Positions 1 through 18,740 of a DNA stretch of 64,000 nt are shown one piece after another; positions within the stretch are counted from its first letter, which is position 1; the number at the start of each line of letters is the position of its first letter. The stretch comes from Lepidonotus clava. Taxonomy: Eukaryota > Annelida > Polychaeta > Phyllodocida > Polynoidae. The notes beneath the pieces were generated by a model that was given only the letters and a program-made list of their open reading frames with translations, searched no databases and was not told the DNA's origin. Made by a program: the position numbers and the translations under genes. The stretch is taken from positions 51,176,374 to 51,240,373 of the forward strand of contig OW387133.1 in the NCBI GenBank assembly GCA_936440205.1. The letters are read 5' to 3'.

Positions 1-1341
1 AATGTTTTTGATAAACTTTATTTAGAGGGAGATTGATCATCATGCATGGCACTACCATGCATGGCACTAGCGATAACATTTGAAGTGTGGCAAAATGAGA
101 TTTGAAAAATGGGAAAATAGAATGGAGTGCTACATGCATCCCTGTATGGAAACTGTTTCCATCTGTTACTACAAAATATATCTTTACCCCTAAGCAAAAG
201 TCCTTCCAGAAAGGGCACACCAAAATATAGGGGTTAACCCCGCGAAAATGGTAGAACAAATATGGGTATTGAACAAGTTTGGTTTGTTGGATGTTAGAGT
301 TAGATTTTGGAGATTAAAACTATGATAGACCTTAGTCTGACTCCTTGTTCGTTAAGACAGGAAAGGTAAGTCAATTCGCTTGTAGATTAGTAGAAGGTAC
401 AGCTATCTGCAGCACTCAACTGCCTCCACAACTCCTTCGCTAGACGTCTTGACATGCAGACATTTGTTCAGACTGAATTGGGAATGACGCTTGTACCATG
501 GATGAGTTAATTAGTTATAGATAGATGACTTATAATACAGTATTACAAAGAATATAGGGATTCCGGTATAGGATATGGTAAGTTGAATATTGGTGCCGAT
601 CAAATACAGTAAGTTCCATTTTATTCCATAAGCACATCCATAGTGCATAACTTGTTAATCTGCATCAAAGGTTAGGCCATTTGGTAGGTTTTATCAAACC
701 GGCAGGTTTTATTCATTGCCGATAAGAAAATTATTTATCTTCTGAATTCGAGCCGTTAGTGGTAGGTAATACAAGAGAATACATATTCTTCAGTCCTTTG
801 GACTGAAGAAAAATGCGTTGGTGGCAAAAAGTAATCATCTATACTGATCAATGACTTGTGGCACCACCCTCCCTGACTACAAGAAACAGGTAAGGATAGG
901 GCAAAGTACTTGTCAATCGGAGTACAAAGCCGGGCGCTCCCCACAAGTATACTGTTACTGCAATGGGCCACAGGTAAACAGGTAGGGATGGGAAGGGGTA
1001 CTCGTCAATCAGGGTACATGGCCCCTCCCCATAGGCATGGTGCCACTGACCCCTACCTGCAGACAGCCAAAGAGAAGGCACATGACCAATTGTCTGGCTT
1101 TAACAGTGATTGACAGGTGCCAAGACCCCAGGCCCATCAAGAGATATTTGTTACAACCTGGGAACAAGGCCAAGCAAAAGACCAATTTAATGGCTCTCTG
1201 GTTTTATATAATGCAGAAGTTCCGATGGTAAAGCTTTGGGGGCACCCTTACCAATAATCACTACAGGATGCCCCCAAAGCAAAAACCATGAAGGTCCACA
1301 TTTGTTTAACATAGATTTGATACTGGAATTTGATTATCAAC

Positions 1342-1443
1342 TTCATATTGGTTGTAGTAGCATTGATTAATATCAATTTCACATTGGTTGTAATAACATT
1401 GATTAATATCAATTTCATATTGGTTGTAATAATATTGATTCAT
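1342..1443 (+). repeat. 36-bp tandem repeat, about three copies
   Basis: TCATATTGGTTGTAATA, or a close variant, begins near 1343, 1379 and 1415. It is AT-rich and non-coding. Confidence 0.8.
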
Positions 1444-2039
1444 AAAATAAAGAAGTCATTATTCATTGTGGATATTTGACGAACAAATCTCAGCTTAAGG
1501 AAATTGGGACTACTATGGGCAGAATCATTATCTTATTAATTGTATAGCAGAGAAAAATTAGCACCAAAGTGGAAGTTATTTTGAGAGTAAAAGTTTAACA
1601 ACTGTAATGTCAGTTAACTGTTTTTTATATTATTGCAATTAGCCATATATTGATTTATTTTTATTGATTTTAATTGATATGTACCACCGCTTTAAAATAT
1701 ATCAACTTTCTGTGGCAGTTACCTTCAAAAGCGATGCGACCGCTTAGCTTAATCAAACTATACCATTGCGTCATAATAGAATACAAGGAAATTTACCATA
1801 GTATATTAATCAGATTTGTATTATCATTTTTCACATTTTTCTTCAGCTCTATTCACCCGACTCAAGTTAAACTCAAACGAATGTGACAGGCACAGAAAGG
1901 CAAATAAATAAACCCTTCATTTTTTTCAGTAAAAAGCCAGAAGATTGAAAGGGGGCTGAAGACAAAAGGAAGCCATAGCATTCCCTTTAAAAAGCGTTAG
2001 TCAAATTTGCAGCAGGCCGGGCTTGGAGAGCCCACTTAC

Positions 2040-7596
<5,557 letters not shown>

Positions 7597-8130
7597 TATG
7601 AAGCGGTTCTAAATCTGTGCGCTCTGATTTGAAAAGGTGTCCGACGGACTAGGAGGTAGATGGTGGGCGTGATAAAAGAACAACCAATTCGACGACTTTG
7701 GGAATCAGCAAACTTCACTCACGAAGATCACAACGGACTGCAAACAAAAGAAACCAGACTTCTGTACTCGCGATGGGCATCTTGGTTATTATTTTTATTT
7801 TAGGGTTTTGTTATTTTAATCTTATTTACTATTCAATGGTTTGAAGCATTGCACATAGGTTTTTAATTCAGAAAGATTGAGAATGTTTAAGGGGGCCTGA
7901 TTAAGAGTTAGAGAAACGAAGTGTTGCAAATGCAGTGGCTCTAGACGTTTAGATGGGAACTGGGTATGCTTTTTTTTTCCCTTTTGTCATAATGGGTTCA
8001 CCATTTTACATGTCCTTCCAGCTAAGACTGTAAGTAAAGGCGATTAGTAGCAGAAATGAGGATGTGGAGAAACATGCTGATATAACAAGCACGATTTGGC
8101 ATTTATATTAATTATATTAACATGGCAAAT

Positions 8131-8211
8131 ACTAAATCGTTCCAATCCGACCTAGCCTGATATTATCAGATTATAATACATGTAACACTATCAGGCTAGG
8201 ACGGTTCGATT
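8131..8211. repeat. Imperfect inverted repeat, possible small foldback element
   Basis: CCTAGCCTGATA and TATCAGGCTAGG face each other, with AAATCG and CGATTT extending the arms outward. There is no coding content. Confidence 0.6.
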
Positions 8212-9254
8212 TGAAGAACAACCCTTAATCCACGTATCCCTTTCTTAAATTCAAACATAGTGGATGAAAGCTATTTATGTAAGTACACTTCCATAAGTTC
8301 AATTTCTCTCAACGGCTTTACTGATTCTCTCATCGGATTTACTGAAAACATGGAAACTAGGCCACTCTTAGTTCGGCTTAGTCTTAAATAAAACAAAAAT
8401 AAAGGAGTTTTTTTTTTTATCGAAATTCAAAAATAGACCTGCTTTTTTGACAGTCAAAAGAGTTTCCCGCAGGAACTATTAGTAAATGAGCCTGATAAGG
8501 CAAATTGTATCATAATGACCTCATTTAAGAACAAGATTTTATCTAAACTAACATTCTTAACGAAAGGGAAAGTGAGTAGGTGGGTTTTAATTATGCGGTT
8601 GGGATCAGTGAAAATAATCACTAGCTTCACACTGCCACTTTTTGGCTCATTACTGTTTGAATCAACTGTGATTATTTGTTATAAAAAATACGAATTTGCT
8701 CAAGTGTCAAAACGTTAGCCTTATTCATAATGAGGTCAGACAAACAAATGTCGACGGAGGTGGAAAAAAAATTAAGATGTGTTTAATTAGTCAAGGTTTT
8801 GTTACATTTTGAGAACAACGACTCTACAGCCGTTTTGGTGGATCGAAGCAGGCAGTGCCTAAAAAGACCCTCGAATATATGAGAGAAACACATGCAAGGA
8901 ACCAAAGGATTGTTAAAGAATATTTTAGCATGAATAACACTTATTATTATATTATGTTATTAGTAACTGGAAGATATAATATAGGAAAATTTAAAGTGTA
9001 TTACAAATGTAAATGAATCTTATGAGGTAACAGTAATAGGTTGTTAGAATAGACCCAAAAGCACAATGAAAATGCAATCAAAATAAGCAGGCATAATTAT
9101 AAGCATAACTCTTTTGGTGAGGGCAATTGAGCACCTGGTGCAACCGTGCATCCTAATGCACCAACATTATTCCCGCTGAGATTTTCGTGAAAATCCTGGC
9201 CGCACCATTCCTTGATCAATGATTCATGGTAGTAACTTTGTGTCGAATGGCCTT

Positions 9255-9385
9255 TCTCTTGCCTAATGCATTATGGGGCTGTATCTGACCAATGGGGCTG
9301 TATCTGACCAATGGGGATCCGATGTACCTAACCAATGGGGACGGATCTGACCACGCAACCTTCGACCACCACCACTATAAAGGCC
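9255..9385 (+). promoter_or_regulatory. Repeated CCAATGG boxes followed by a TATA box
   Basis: Three CCAATGGGG motifs (about 9288, 9309 and 9334) precede CTATAAAGG near 9373. The spacing resembles a pol II core promoter. The first two lie in a short tandem repeat (GGGGCTGTATCTGA). No clear gene follows. Confidence 0.3.
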
Positions 9386-10509
9386 AGGTGAAACCAGACC
9401 TTTACTGGTGGCGTGTTCCAGCCAGGTGGTTTTCCAAACAAAGCAAACTACTGGCTACCATTAAAAAAAAGAAAAAAGAAAAAAAAAACTTGTTCCATTT
9501 CAAGAGATGATTGCCTTCCATTAGCTGATTAACGTCTACACTATCTATTCCCAAATGACCTCTGATGGAATGCGATCGCCCATATTGTTTTGGATATTGG
9601 GGGCATAACGTGCACGTATTATACTCCGTATTTCAATTCTACTTGGTTATTAATAGAATTGTATAGACAGCACGCAATCATCATCTAGAATATGATTGGC
9701 TTACTAGTATACCGGTACTCTACCACATGGTATGTACCACTATGGATCTCACTTCTACTTGTACAGTGGGCAGGGTAACCACATAGAACTGAACATACTG
9801 AAATATCGGTAAAGGCGTTTTTTTTTTTGGTACACATTGGTGCTACAAAATGAATAACAGAATCCAAGATTAGTTGACAAAAAAAAAAGAATCATATGAT
9901 TTCTAAATCACTGAGAGTTTCTGTCTAAAAATTCTAAACAGAATTAGCCTTTGTGAATCTACAAATAATTAGAATTTCAAACCCAAGGTCCTTTTGTGCA
10001 AATGCACTAAAAGCTCTTTTTGTCACCAGTAATTGGTTGGCTGGCACTGTTTGCCGTCCACCTGTGAGTGTCTATATAAAGAATGGGAGCATTGCACTGC
10101 TATAAATAGCACGCGAGCCGCTCTTGTTAGTCATACTGCCATGAATAAAGCATGAAATGTGTCCGTATGGTTGGTCTTTTATCAAGCTAAGAACGGCTCC
10201 CCGACAGAAATCACCGATCAATCCTTTTAATTACGCACAACTTGAACTGGTGTGCAAGGGTACTTGCATTGGCGTATAATGTGGTTAATTGGTTTAGAAA
10301 TGGATATTCTTGTTGAAAGTAGATAAAATCTACGTTTGATATATCGTATGATGTCAACGAATACTGGCCACAACGATATACTACTGAAATTCTGTTGTAT
10401 TTTGGAAAGGCAAATCTATGGCATTAACTAGGAGTACCATTTTCTGTATTACTTTTCCTTAAGATTAAGTTTTTAGCAATCTACATATGCTATACCCTAC
10501 TCATTTCGA

Positions 10510-10874
10510 AGAGTGGCAGGGGTCTTTTATATGCAATGTCCCATATCGCACCCGGGAGTTTATGTTTGCGCATGCGTGTTCCTTTCCCGCCACTACCAGT
10601 CAGGGGTCAAGCGTAACTCCCAGCCAATGAGGAGTGTCTGTTTGTACCACGTGAGACAACATGGCGGCACCCAGTGCGAAACTCCCGAGTGTGGTATAGG
10701 CAGGGCATCACATACAACAGCCGGTGGTCCTCTAGGGACCTTTGGTAACCCAGTTGTTGTCACTGGGAGACATGTAGAGGGGAGCAGCAGCCAGCCCACC
10801 CCAGCCCAGGATTGAACCCGGGCTGCCCGCGCAACAGGCGGACACGCTAACCACTGCTCCACCCCACACGCCAA
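10510..10874 (-). mobile_element. tRNA-derived SINE
   Basis: On the minus strand from 10874 there is an A-box-like GTGGTTAGCGTG and, about 35 nt later, the B box GGGTTCAATCC, as in a pol III promoter. The body continues for roughly 280 nt and ends near a CTTTTATATGC motif. The tRNA-like part cannot fold into a standard cloverleaf with a good acceptor stem, so a SINE is preferred over a functional tRNA gene. Confidence 0.7.
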
Positions 10875-11807
10875 AATGGAATCCCAACCTCCAGACCGTG
10901 TACTGTGTTTAAAATATCAAGTCGCTGGACAGTAAACATTATTAAATTTTAGTCCTGTATCAAAAATGAGCAAAATTACAAAATATGATATAGAGACTCT
11001 CAGTCTGGTATTTGTTTCATAGAAGTATTTTCTACCTGTGTAGGTAGCGAAAACACAACTCTACTCTACTTTTACGGCCATTCTTTTCAGTAAGAACGAA
11101 CCACCGACGATGCAAACTGCCTACAACCGCCACCGTTTTTCAACAGCTTGTATTATTCTTTTTTTGACATCGTGACGTAACATATTATTGCTTGTATCTG
11201 CCAACACTACCCTCGCCCTCGTTGATAGATAACCTGTGGGACCCTAAAGAAAATCAATATAGTACAATTTGGTCTTTGCCTTATCAAGTCACACTGCAAC
11301 ATAATCTATCAAACAGACCTAAAGTAAGAGAAGCGAGGGTCAGGTCTACAGAGTAGTTGCTCCCCTGTGCGACAATAGCAGGTGGCCATGAACAAAGGGG
11401 ACTTAAAAAAGATATAGAGGGGATATTGCTGGGGCCAGTGTTTGCCATTAACACCGGCCCGTTGGCCGCGATTTGAGAGCAGGGCCGACGATTTTCACCA
11501 AAAATAGTATCAAATTCAGGCAGACGCAATTCCAAGTTTCCCTGTAACTGTGTAATTTATGTACCTGCAGGCTCCTTTTGGCGCATTTTGTTGACAAAAA
11601 CATGGAAAAAACAATAAAAATAATGCATCTTATGGCAATATAAAATATCTAATGAAAATATTCTTAGATGGCTAACAGTGACTTCAGGGCACTTTTTTTC
11701 CAATTACCTTTTAATACTTTTTTTTCTAACCATATATGTTACATGTTTTTGTTGCCACTTATGACAGCAGTTACAAAATAAAAATCTGGGCCAATCAAAA
11801 ACTTTCA

Positions 11808-11842
11808 GGGCAGACTTTTTTTTTGGAAAAATCTGCCCTGTT
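11808..11842. repeat. Short inverted repeat, CAGGGCAGA arms
   Basis: CAGGGCAGACTTTTT and AAAAATCTGCCCTG face each other around a short A/T core. It may be the ends of a tiny MITE or a junction between two elements. Confidence 0.5.
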
Positions 11843-13849
11843 GGCCGACAGCCTAGTGAGTTAGTTTCTTACACTTTGGGGCCCGCGATTTACTGTCAGA
11901 ACAGTGACATGTGAAGTGTAAACCTCCCCCCTTGGCTTTTAATTTCAAACCAATACTCTCGGGTAGGGCCTAAAAAATTGTTGTGTTCTAGTAACCCGAC
12001 CTACCCTAAATCTTTGGCCCTACCCTAGCTTTTTTTTTCCAGAATTATTCTTTTTCCAAAAAATATCAAAATCCAATAGAATTGATCAACAGAACATAAG
12101 ATAGCACATAGATAATCAAGACATGTATTTCAGATGCTAGAAATCTTTTTTGAGGATGTCTTGAGTACCTTATTTTTCTCAAGATTGACAGGGTCCATGT
12201 GTGTAAGAAAAAAGAATTGACCCACCCACCCTAAATTTTTTGAGCTATGTTACCTGAAACCAACTATTTCTTTTGCCTAGTCTATATGTATTGTAATATT
12301 CAGAGTGGTATGTACTCCTTTCTCGAGTTGTCTCGTTGCATGTTTCTGTACCCTGGGGATCCAAGTTATTTTCAGATGCGTGTTTCCCTGCTAAGTGCTT
12401 GTTTTATTCAAACAACGTGTGCAGACAGCGTGTATTTACCGAGATCAATATCATTGGCCGCACAGTATGAATAGAACTAAATGTAATTCTCCCTTTTTCT
12501 AAATTCTCCTTGATTATATCCGGACAAAAATACTTTGTGATCGCTTAAAAAAGAGAAGTCATGAGATCCTACTGTGGCATCTGATATTCATTAATAAAAC
12601 TGGGAAATTTTAAAAGGTGCGGCGGCAGTGTTCACATTGGGGAATTTTAGCCACTCTGACGCATCAGGTAACATTTTAATATCTCTGCTGATATCACTAA
12701 TCCCAAAAGTATTTCCCTGGAGGTATACCGCTGAACCCATGTCATTAAAACCTTTATTCAGTTTACGGTAAAAAATGGACATTGTTAGTCTCAAATATAG
12801 CTTGACAGATTATTAGAGATATATCAAAGTATGGAGATGCACTGTGAACTCCCTAATATACATTACAGCCCCACTGCCTATATATACGCTGTATGCGGGT
12901 TTCTAATTCTATTGAGAAAAAAAGTCTTAGACCGGAGCTGGCTATATTTAAGTTTAATCTCTCTAACTCAAGCAGCAACATCCCAACTTGAGCCAACTGT
13001 GTTATTCAGCATGGCAAGCTCACATATGCACTATTTTAGGCATGGCTAATCCTACACTCTCTCTAACTGAAGGAAACCACGATCAGCCTGCATGCATTGG
13101 CTTAAGATACATAACTGGGTTAGATGGCATTTTCATTATCTAGAGTGACTAAATAACTAAAAACTGTATATGTGTTTAAGAGTCTGCAAACGTTATTCAT
13201 AGTGGGTCTAACTAGCTTCTGGGCTACCCTATCACACAGAGCCGCTTTATGCTCTAGTTCGCGGAAACATGTTTTTTCAGTAGAATATGTATGCAGAGAT
13301 GCCGCTCCAAATAAATGAAAACGAAGATAACACTTTTCCTGGGTGTATATTGGAGTACTGAAGAGGAATATGACCTTAATCTTAAACTTATTTGACCCAC
13401 ATCTTGAATGTTCACTGACTTAGCCCGTTAGATGCGACTTTATTAAAAAAGTGAATATTTTTCCACGTAAGATCAAATTATCCTAAACCGTTAAGAATCT
13501 TAATATTGATATTTATCTTCATTTGTCCGCCTAGCTTAATCAACTAAAATCAGTTTAATTTAAAAATCAAGCCACATGTCAATCGACTCTTTTGGGTTTA
13601 TTGAATTCAGCTAAACTTCAATGTTACTAACTGGGAGCGTCGGCCAGCATCCAACGTCCCGTAGACTGAAGTTGGGACTGGGTCATGACCTCGTTTCTTT
13701 TTACCCACAGACACACCCGAAGACACAGTTACTGTATAAATTCCCCAAACAAATGGGAGGGATGGAACCATATTATACACTTTCTGGTTGTCACACACTT
13801 ATTGGCAGGGATGGGAAATGCCGGTGCCCTCAAAAACAAAAAAAATAAT

Positions 13850-15783
13850 CAGGGATGAAAGTGGTCCGTGAGAAAAAAACTGGAACTTCGCGCGCGCAGA
13901 ATTACATGCATAAAGGGAATTTTTTAAAAACTGTTTTAGCAAAAATGCATGAGAAATAGCTTATAAATAGTTATATTGCAGAACAACCCATGTTTCAATC
14001 TATGCTTATTCAAGTACCACAATATTTGGTAATTTCTCAAAATTTTGTATTTCTCTTAATTGTTGGTCATTTTTTCCATTTAACATATCATTTTGCTCAC
14101 ATTGATGTAAAATAATGTTTTCCATAGAAATATCCAACCCTCATTTAATATCTCCAAACTTTTCTATCTTCACTCTAGGAATAATTTTATGCTCCACAGG
14201 CAGAGACCACATGCTGTGTCAATCACCCCACCCCTGTCCAGGGGGGGTGTCGGGACCTACCCAGAATGCACCGCGCGGCACCTATATTATCAGTCTCCAG
14301 CCTTGTGACCCTCACTCCACGGCCGGCCGTTGCTCTGTGTACATCCCCTGGGCCTCACTGTGTGCCTCTCTAATGTCCAAAATGAGTGGCTAATTTTTAT
14401 CTTAAAATGATCAGATCGTTTATATTATGTGTTCAAAAGATCCTGAATTAATGAGGGCTCTGAAATAAGTTTATTTATCCCTTAAATAATGAAACAACCT
14501 CTTCACATTTTGAATTCAACAGGACGGTTACAAATGTGGGCCACAGATGCCCCCTCCCCCACCCCTCCTCCTGACACCGCCCTGAGACATACCACCCATG
14601 GGGTTATGGCTTATCAAAGGGCCGCCTGGAGGAGGGGTGGGGGCAACGGTCAGTGCTGACCTACACACACCATGCACACAGGGATATAGATGGAAAATTC
14701 ACTCATAGACACACTATGTTTGAATGCTTCTTATACTTTTATTCGTGGAGACCTATGGGGACCTTTGTAATTTTTCGGTTGAACAGGTATTGAAATGTAT
14801 GAATATGTATTTGGATGACTTGGTCATTTTCTTGTTCAATAAAGAGACCCACTCAAAGAATGTAAACAAATAGGACAAGGGTTACACTAATATTTGTTGC
14901 CAAAGTTTCATGGGGTTTAGATGTATGAAAGTGAAATATAAAATCTTTCATTTCACATAATTCATGTTATTCAAATATACAAAAAGTTAACTGTAGTCTC
15001 AGATGTTGATGACATTCTCCAAAAAGACAGGATTTTATAGCCCCAAATGTGCCTACACCGTGCAAGTTGTGACATACCACGTGGTCAGCAGCACCAAACC
15101 ATAACAAAGGGCATGCTGGGTAGGTCCCGATGCCCCCCCTGACCCCTGTCCTTCCCCCAGATCAGATAACCAGCTGGTCACCAGACACCACTGACCACAG
15201 GGCTGCCCATGAGGGGGATAAGACTACAAATTCAGAATATGAAAATGTAAATATTTCATATGGAAAAACACATAATACATATATTTATCTTGATGTTTAG
15301 ACTCAAAATGAAAATTTGATACAAATGCTTTGTGTTTTCTGATATGAATATTTTTTTCTGACATAAAGCATGAGCAAAATGTTTTATAAATCTATGTGTG
15401 CAATGGGACTCCCCATATGAAGCCCCATCCTCCACTTTCTCCTTTTCCAGTTTTTACTGGAAAGGGGTTTAGCACTGTAGAGTATGCCTGAGGGTTCCAG
15501 TAAAAACTGGAAAAACTGGAAAGACTGAAAGGCTATCACTGAGAGGACTGCAGCAGCCTGCCCTCAAATAGTGAGTGGCAGAGAACTAAGGGCCTCTGTC
15601 CCAGACACTAACTTATGTGATGCAATACTGGTCAACCTCAATTAAATGTTTGGTTTATGAAATAGATATTGGCTTACAAGTAAACTAAAGGGAAAATGAT
15701 AATAACTGCTTATATTTTGAAAAATAACTCCATGGAAGTAAAAAACTGGAAATCCAGGAAAAACTGGAAGACTTTCATCCCTG
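13850..15783. mobile_element. 1.9-kb hAT-like non-autonomous element
   Basis: The ends CAGGGATGAAAG and CTTTCATCCCTG are inverted and flanked by AATAAT on both sides. The interior contains AAAACTGGAAA-type motifs near its right end and a further inverted-repeat element at about 14231-15140. No transposase is visible. Confidence 0.75.
14231..15140. mobile_element. Inverted-repeat element inside the 13850-15783 element
   Basis: CGGGACCTACCCAGAATGC near 14249 and its near-complement GCATGCTGGGTAGGTCCCG near 15112 form terminal inverted repeats of about 28 bp. A smaller hairpin with CCCCCACCCCTCCTCC arms lies at about 14557-14643. Its target duplication is unclear. Confidence 0.55.
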
Positions 15784-16465
15784 AATAATAGTGACGTGGG
15801 TGGGGGGAAGGGGAGAAAGGGCTTTCGTGGGCATATTCAAACAAGATTCAAAACAGGCGAAATCATACCATCTTTGCAATAGTCCAAGTTGGTACTATAA
15901 TGCATGAAGTCTGTAATATGTGGGCCTAAGATATGCAAAGAGTTAGAGAAGGTAAGGGGAAAGGTAGAGTCCCTAGTGGGGGTGAGGGAGCGGGGAAGGG
16001 ATGCGTCGCAGGCGAGGGGAAAGGAAACAGTTGGTGTAATACTCCACAAGAGAGTGAGGTCGCTTGCCCACTTCATCCTCCATTAAGCGTTTGAAGAAAG
16101 ATAAATAAGGGGGATGGACGGCAACGTTTTTTTTATACAGGAATCTTGTGTTCTGCAGTTTTGATGGGGTGGTTGAAAAAATAAAACCAGTTTGACAAGT
16201 TGCTGGATCTCGGTAGGTGCCTCTCCTAATTCTGATGAAGAAACTATCAAATTTTTATTCAAAATCGGCCCTTACATCTCTTTGTAAGAACTAACCTTCT
16301 TGGATAATGCCCCATCAATTTGCTGGGTTGATAGTCTGATTATCTCTTATCTTTGACATAAAAATGACTAGATATGATGTGGACTATTTCAGTAATTTTG
16401 CCCCTAAATAACAATAGACTGACAGAACTGTACAAAACTTACCTGCTTTACCATGATAATCATAA

Positions 16466-16667
16466 CAGTGTCCGAAATTATGGTTTTCTTCTGTGCACCT
16501 GCCGGCGGCACAGGTTTTAGTAGTTTGCACCTTACTATAATGACTTATTTAGGAGGGAGAAAAAACATGCACCAATGACCATCCGGGTGCACACTTTTAA
16601 AATCCATACACCCGGCTGCAGAATCATGCACCTCGGGTGCAGGGTGCACCCTTTATTTCGGACACTG
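16466..16667. mobile_element. 202-bp hAT-like MITE with TSD TCATAA
   Basis: The ends CAGTGTCCGAAATTA and TATTTCGGACACTG are inverted, with TCATAA on both sides (16460-16465, 16668-16673). The interior has several GGGTGCA boxes. Confidence 0.9.
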
Positions 16668-17450
16668 TCATAATAAGAAGAACTAGACACTAAATGTTAT
16701 TCCTATTCTTTCCCATGTACAAACGAAATACCTGCTGACATAATTATCAAAGATTGAACCAGATGATTCTCAGACAATGTGAACCCGTTTATCTGAGTCT
16801 CCATACATTTCTTAAGTACATCACCTCTAATCATTAGCCTAATGTGGGAGGAGAATGAAGAACCGGTTTCTTCAATTTAGAAATTCAAATATTTTTGCAA
16901 GGGAATGAATGATTTAATTAGTCTTTTGTAGACTGGGAGAAAGGGTAGATCTATAAAACTAACCATAAACATTACAAGATTATTCAGCCATCTCTGAGAA
17001 AACTTGGACACAACATTTGTCAACACTTCCTAACAAGCTTTGCTGGCTATCTGATCTATCAACTGGTAACAAATGACACAAGAACATGCGCACTCCAAAT
17101 AAAAGTATAGAAGTTGCGCAGCCTCATGCTGCGGAATATATTACCAGAGATGCCACTCCCAACTAATGAAAAAGTAGAAAACACTTTTCCTACTTTTTTC
17201 CCATAAGCAATTTTTGACCATTTCAAAGCGATGCATAAGAATTACATTATTTCAAGAGATACATGTATCTTATGTTGTAACAATACATCGACTATTTTTT
17301 TCAAGTTTGCTTAGATCTATATAGATATAGGCCTGACATAAAAGTTAGAAAAAATTAACTTTAAATAATTCCTGTTATGGGTCATCACATAGATCTACCT
17401 ACACATGGAAATTGAAAAAAAAATAAAGGTGTATATTCAAATCGGGTAAG

Positions 17451-17452
<2 letters not shown>

Positions 17453-17487
<35 letters not shown>
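17453..17487 (+). repeat. (TA)n microsatellite
   Basis: About seventeen TA units. Confidence 0.95.
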
Positions 17488-17491
<4 letters not shown>

Positions 17492-17890
17492 TTATATTAA
17501 TTGTTCTATGCTTACCATCTAGCCTGTTAGACGTAAAAAGCTCGACAACGGTTCCAACGAAAGACAGTCAGGTGGAACTAAGATTCCTAGCTTTGCGGTT
17601 ATGTTATGATACTCCAACCTTTGTAAATTTCAGCTTCTTTGACTTTGTAAATATGAGGTAGGCCAGGGAGTAGGAGAAAACTTGTCCCAATTCAAAACTG
17701 TCAACCTTAGTTATGATTAAGTTTTCTTTGCTTTGGAGGTTATCAAGTTTGTCTACGAAAATGCCTAGGCCTAGTTCCAATTCAACTGCAGGACTGGTTG
17801 GTGATGACAACGGTTCTGTAGTTGTTTGCGTCGATTGCAAAACTTTTATCTAATTATAACATGGCTTATGAATAAGTAATTCCCGCGAAG

Positions 17891-18212
17891 ATGAGTAATC
17901 TCAAGGAAAATTCCGCCCATCCCACTCGCGTAATTGTTTACATTGCGAAACCAGCCCTCGATGGGATGGTAAGTAGGTCACGCCTGTCGCACTTGCCCCG
18001 AACCAACTTGGGAATTTCAAACCCTTTAAATCACCTACAAGTGCATTTACCTAAACATTTTTTGTTACTAGACAGAAAAGCATACTTTTATGAAGTTGTG
18101 TGAACATTGTGTTACCTTGCGGATACGGCGATTTCCACCTGGGTGGCTGGAATTGCCCCAGCTCCGGGCTGAAAAGTGTTCATCTTGCAAGATGTCCTGG
18201 GTACTAAAGTAG
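17891..18212 (+). CDS. Candidate two-exon gene for a 72-residue CxxC...CxxC protein
   Basis: Exon 17891-17968 begins with ATG and ends at a strong donor (GTAAGT). A 103-nt intron with a T-rich end and TAG acceptor leads to exon 18072-18212, which continues in frame to TAG. The product is 72 residues. The second exon encodes LCEHC and, 25 residues later, CSSC, a spacing that could bind one zinc ion. Tryptophan, proline and arginine between them (RRFPPGWLELPQ) look like real protein. The short intron and the coincidence of clean splice sites with frame continuity support it. The CTAAAGTAGG at the stop could instead act as a donor, leading to more exons downstream. I do not recognise the protein. 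Confidence 0.4.
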
Positions 18213-18539
18213 GTCACGGTGACATACTTTTGCCGACCTAAGGCATGTCGTAATATTTTAATAAGTTGTAGCTATAAACGAAATAAGTTGTATGCACTGC
18301 ACTGATGACTATCGTTCGGTAGTATTTCTAAAATGTAATATAAGTCCATACAGAAATATGAAAATGGATTACGACATTCCTGGAGCAGACGAAAAAAATG
18401 GGGTGCCAAGTGCGGTGAAATTAGTTGTAAGCGGCTGCCGTGGTGCAAATTGGGATAACAGTGCGTCCTATTCTCACGGTCCGCAATGGCCGATTTTGCA
18501 TATCCGTTTTGGTTTCTGAGGCACCCACCCCGATTATCG

Positions 18540-18740
18540 CCTCTCTTCACTCGTCGAGGGGCAGTCTCGTCCTGCGGTTGTTAAGCTTAGGTCCGCCGAC
18601 GTTAACCTAACGACGCGACAGCCGGCGACGTGTTTTCCTCTTTTGGAACGTAATCCGGCGACGTTATTGGTCACGTCACGAATTTGGCGGGGGAGTCAGG
18701 GGGTTACAACGTAGCAATTCACTTCCGTCGCACGGACGAG
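18540..18740. promoter_or_regulatory. CpG-rich stretch, possible promoter
   Basis: Dense CpG with repeated GGCGACGT/CGACGTTA motifs and GGTCACGTCACG, in otherwise AT-rich DNA. It lies about 330 bp downstream of the 72-codon candidate gene. It could serve an unannotated gene in either direction. Confidence 0.3.

Larger units (their letters stand above)
7600..17880. other. Intergenic DNA without recognisable genes
   Basis: Apart from the listed SINE, hAT-like elements and hairpins, no exon with family resemblance or convincing splice-bounded frame was found. The open frames here are short and lack coding character. 10060-10150 has a TATATAAAG, TATAAATAG and AATAAA series that could be part of an old LTR. 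Confidence 0.6.

Noticed and set aside
10800-10874. tRNA gene on the minus strand
   Set aside because: A and B boxes are present, but a standard cloverleaf and acceptor stem are not, and a SINE body follows.
11930-12250. Element with repeated GTAGGGCC and CCTACCCTAAAT motifs
   Set aside because: It looks repetitive, but no inverted ends or target duplication could be defined.
17604-17840. 78-codon minus-strand frame
   Set aside because: It has no family resemblance and no supporting splice structure; chance in AT-rich DNA is likely.
18358-18519. Short frame starting MKMDYDIPGADEKNG with an internal GTAAGC donor, as a first exon
   Set aside because: There is no convincing acceptor or continuation; the evidence is too thin to list as a gene.
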